Source: Pseudomonadota bacterium | Lineage (GTDB): Bacteria > Desulfobacterota > GWC2-55-46 > JADFVP01 | Direction: 5' to 3' | DNA length: 24,073 nt | Assembly: GCA_015222595.1 (NCBI GenBank) | Contig: JADFVP010000089.1 | Span: forward strand, 1 to 24,073 | Shown: piece by piece, positions 23,802 through 24,073 of the stretch | Position numbering within the stretch: position 1 is the first letter of the stretch | Layout: each line of letters begins with the position of its first letter | Program-made: the position numbers and the translations under genes | The notes under the pieces: generated by a model | Told to the model about the DNA's origin: nothing | Seen by the model: the letters and a program-made list of their open reading frames with translations, nothing else | Databases searched by the model: none

Positions 23802-24073
23802 ATGAACAGTAATAAGAAAAATTTAGAGAAAATTGGGTTTGGCAAATGGGTGCTCAAAACAGTTCCCCCTGAAAGCCTGGAACAGTTTGACCTAGCAAGA
23901 GTGATAGCTGTTCACAAAGATAGCTATACCATAAGCAATGGCGAAGTTGATGTTCTGGCGGAACTGGTAGGGAAACTGCTATTTAACGCTTCATCTCCCA
24001 TCGATTACCCGGCAGTAGGGGACTGGGTCCTGGCGAATTTCTATGATGAAAATTCATTCGGAATAATTCACGA
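23802..24073 (+). CDS. rsgA: RsgA-type ribosome-assembly GTPase (3' end beyond window)
   Basis: The open frame from ATG 23802 runs off the right edge after 90 codons. It shows the OB-fold N-terminal part of the RsgA/YjeQ family: LARVIAVHKDSYTISNG, ELVGKLLFNASS and DYPAVGDWVLANF, followed by an FGIIH segment that leads into the GTPase. RsgA is a circularly permuted GTPase that helps mature the 30S subunit; its G motifs and zinc site would be outside the window. The N-terminus is about 20 residues longer than the core. The sequence is clearly A+T-richer (about 45% GC in the stretch counted) than the genes to its left. The gene was identified by reading the frame directly. Confidence 0.85.
   Translation, partial: MNSNKKNLEKIGFGKWVLKTVPPESLEQFDLARVIAVHKDSYTISNGEVDVLAELVGKLLFNASSPIDYPAVGDWVLANFYDENSFGIIH

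Overview
This 24.1-kb window reads as chromosomal DNA of a Gram-negative bacterium: it carries an LPS-transport outer-membrane protein (LptD) and sigma70-type promoters. GC is moderate to high, yet isoleucine is very often written ATA and arginine AGA/AGG. The same-strand order trpEGDCFBA - accD - folC - lptD, a B12-dependent class II ribonucleotide reductase (NrdJ), FolE2/QueD and a ComFB-type protein suggest a deltaproteobacterial (Desulfobacterota-like) or related uncultured lineage. That placement is an inference from gene content; no rRNA is present to settle it.

Left block (1-13346, all +). A complete tryptophan pathway except for the truncated start of trpE: trpE', trpG, trpD, trpC, trpF, trpB, trpA. 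A GAF-GAF-HD-GYP cyclic-di-GMP phosphodiesterase follows, then accD (malonyl-CoA synthesis), folC (folate polyglutamylation) and lptD. The small gaps suggest one long unit with internal promoters. The two intergenic regions flanking trpD contain diverged tandem duplications: a 107-bp-period copy of the trpD leader with hairpin, ribosome binding site and start codon, and a copy of the trpD 3' end.

Middle block (13347-20129). A receiver-domain protein with an N-terminal zinc ribbon has its own near-consensus promoter. On the - strand lie queD-folE2 (pterin and queuosine precursors), a ComFB-family protein, a small zinc-ribbon protein, and nrdJ. The nrdJ gene has a sigma70-like promoter about 350 nt upstream of its start. 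A 14/16 match to the NrdR box fills the -35/-10 spacer, and the long leader is rich in hairpins. A small cupin gene with its own terminator follows, also on -.

Right block (20473-24073, all +). A YegS/diacylglycerol-kinase-type lipid kinase, a GH15-like glucanase, a cation diffusion facilitator and the first 90 codons of an RsgA-type ribosome GTPase. The last gene is visibly richer in A+T than its neighbours.

No CRISPR array, tRNA, rRNA, phage or intact insertion sequence was found. The most distinctive signals are regulatory: the nrdJ promoter/NrdR-box/leader, the perfect inverted repeat before accD, and the tandem duplications around trpD.
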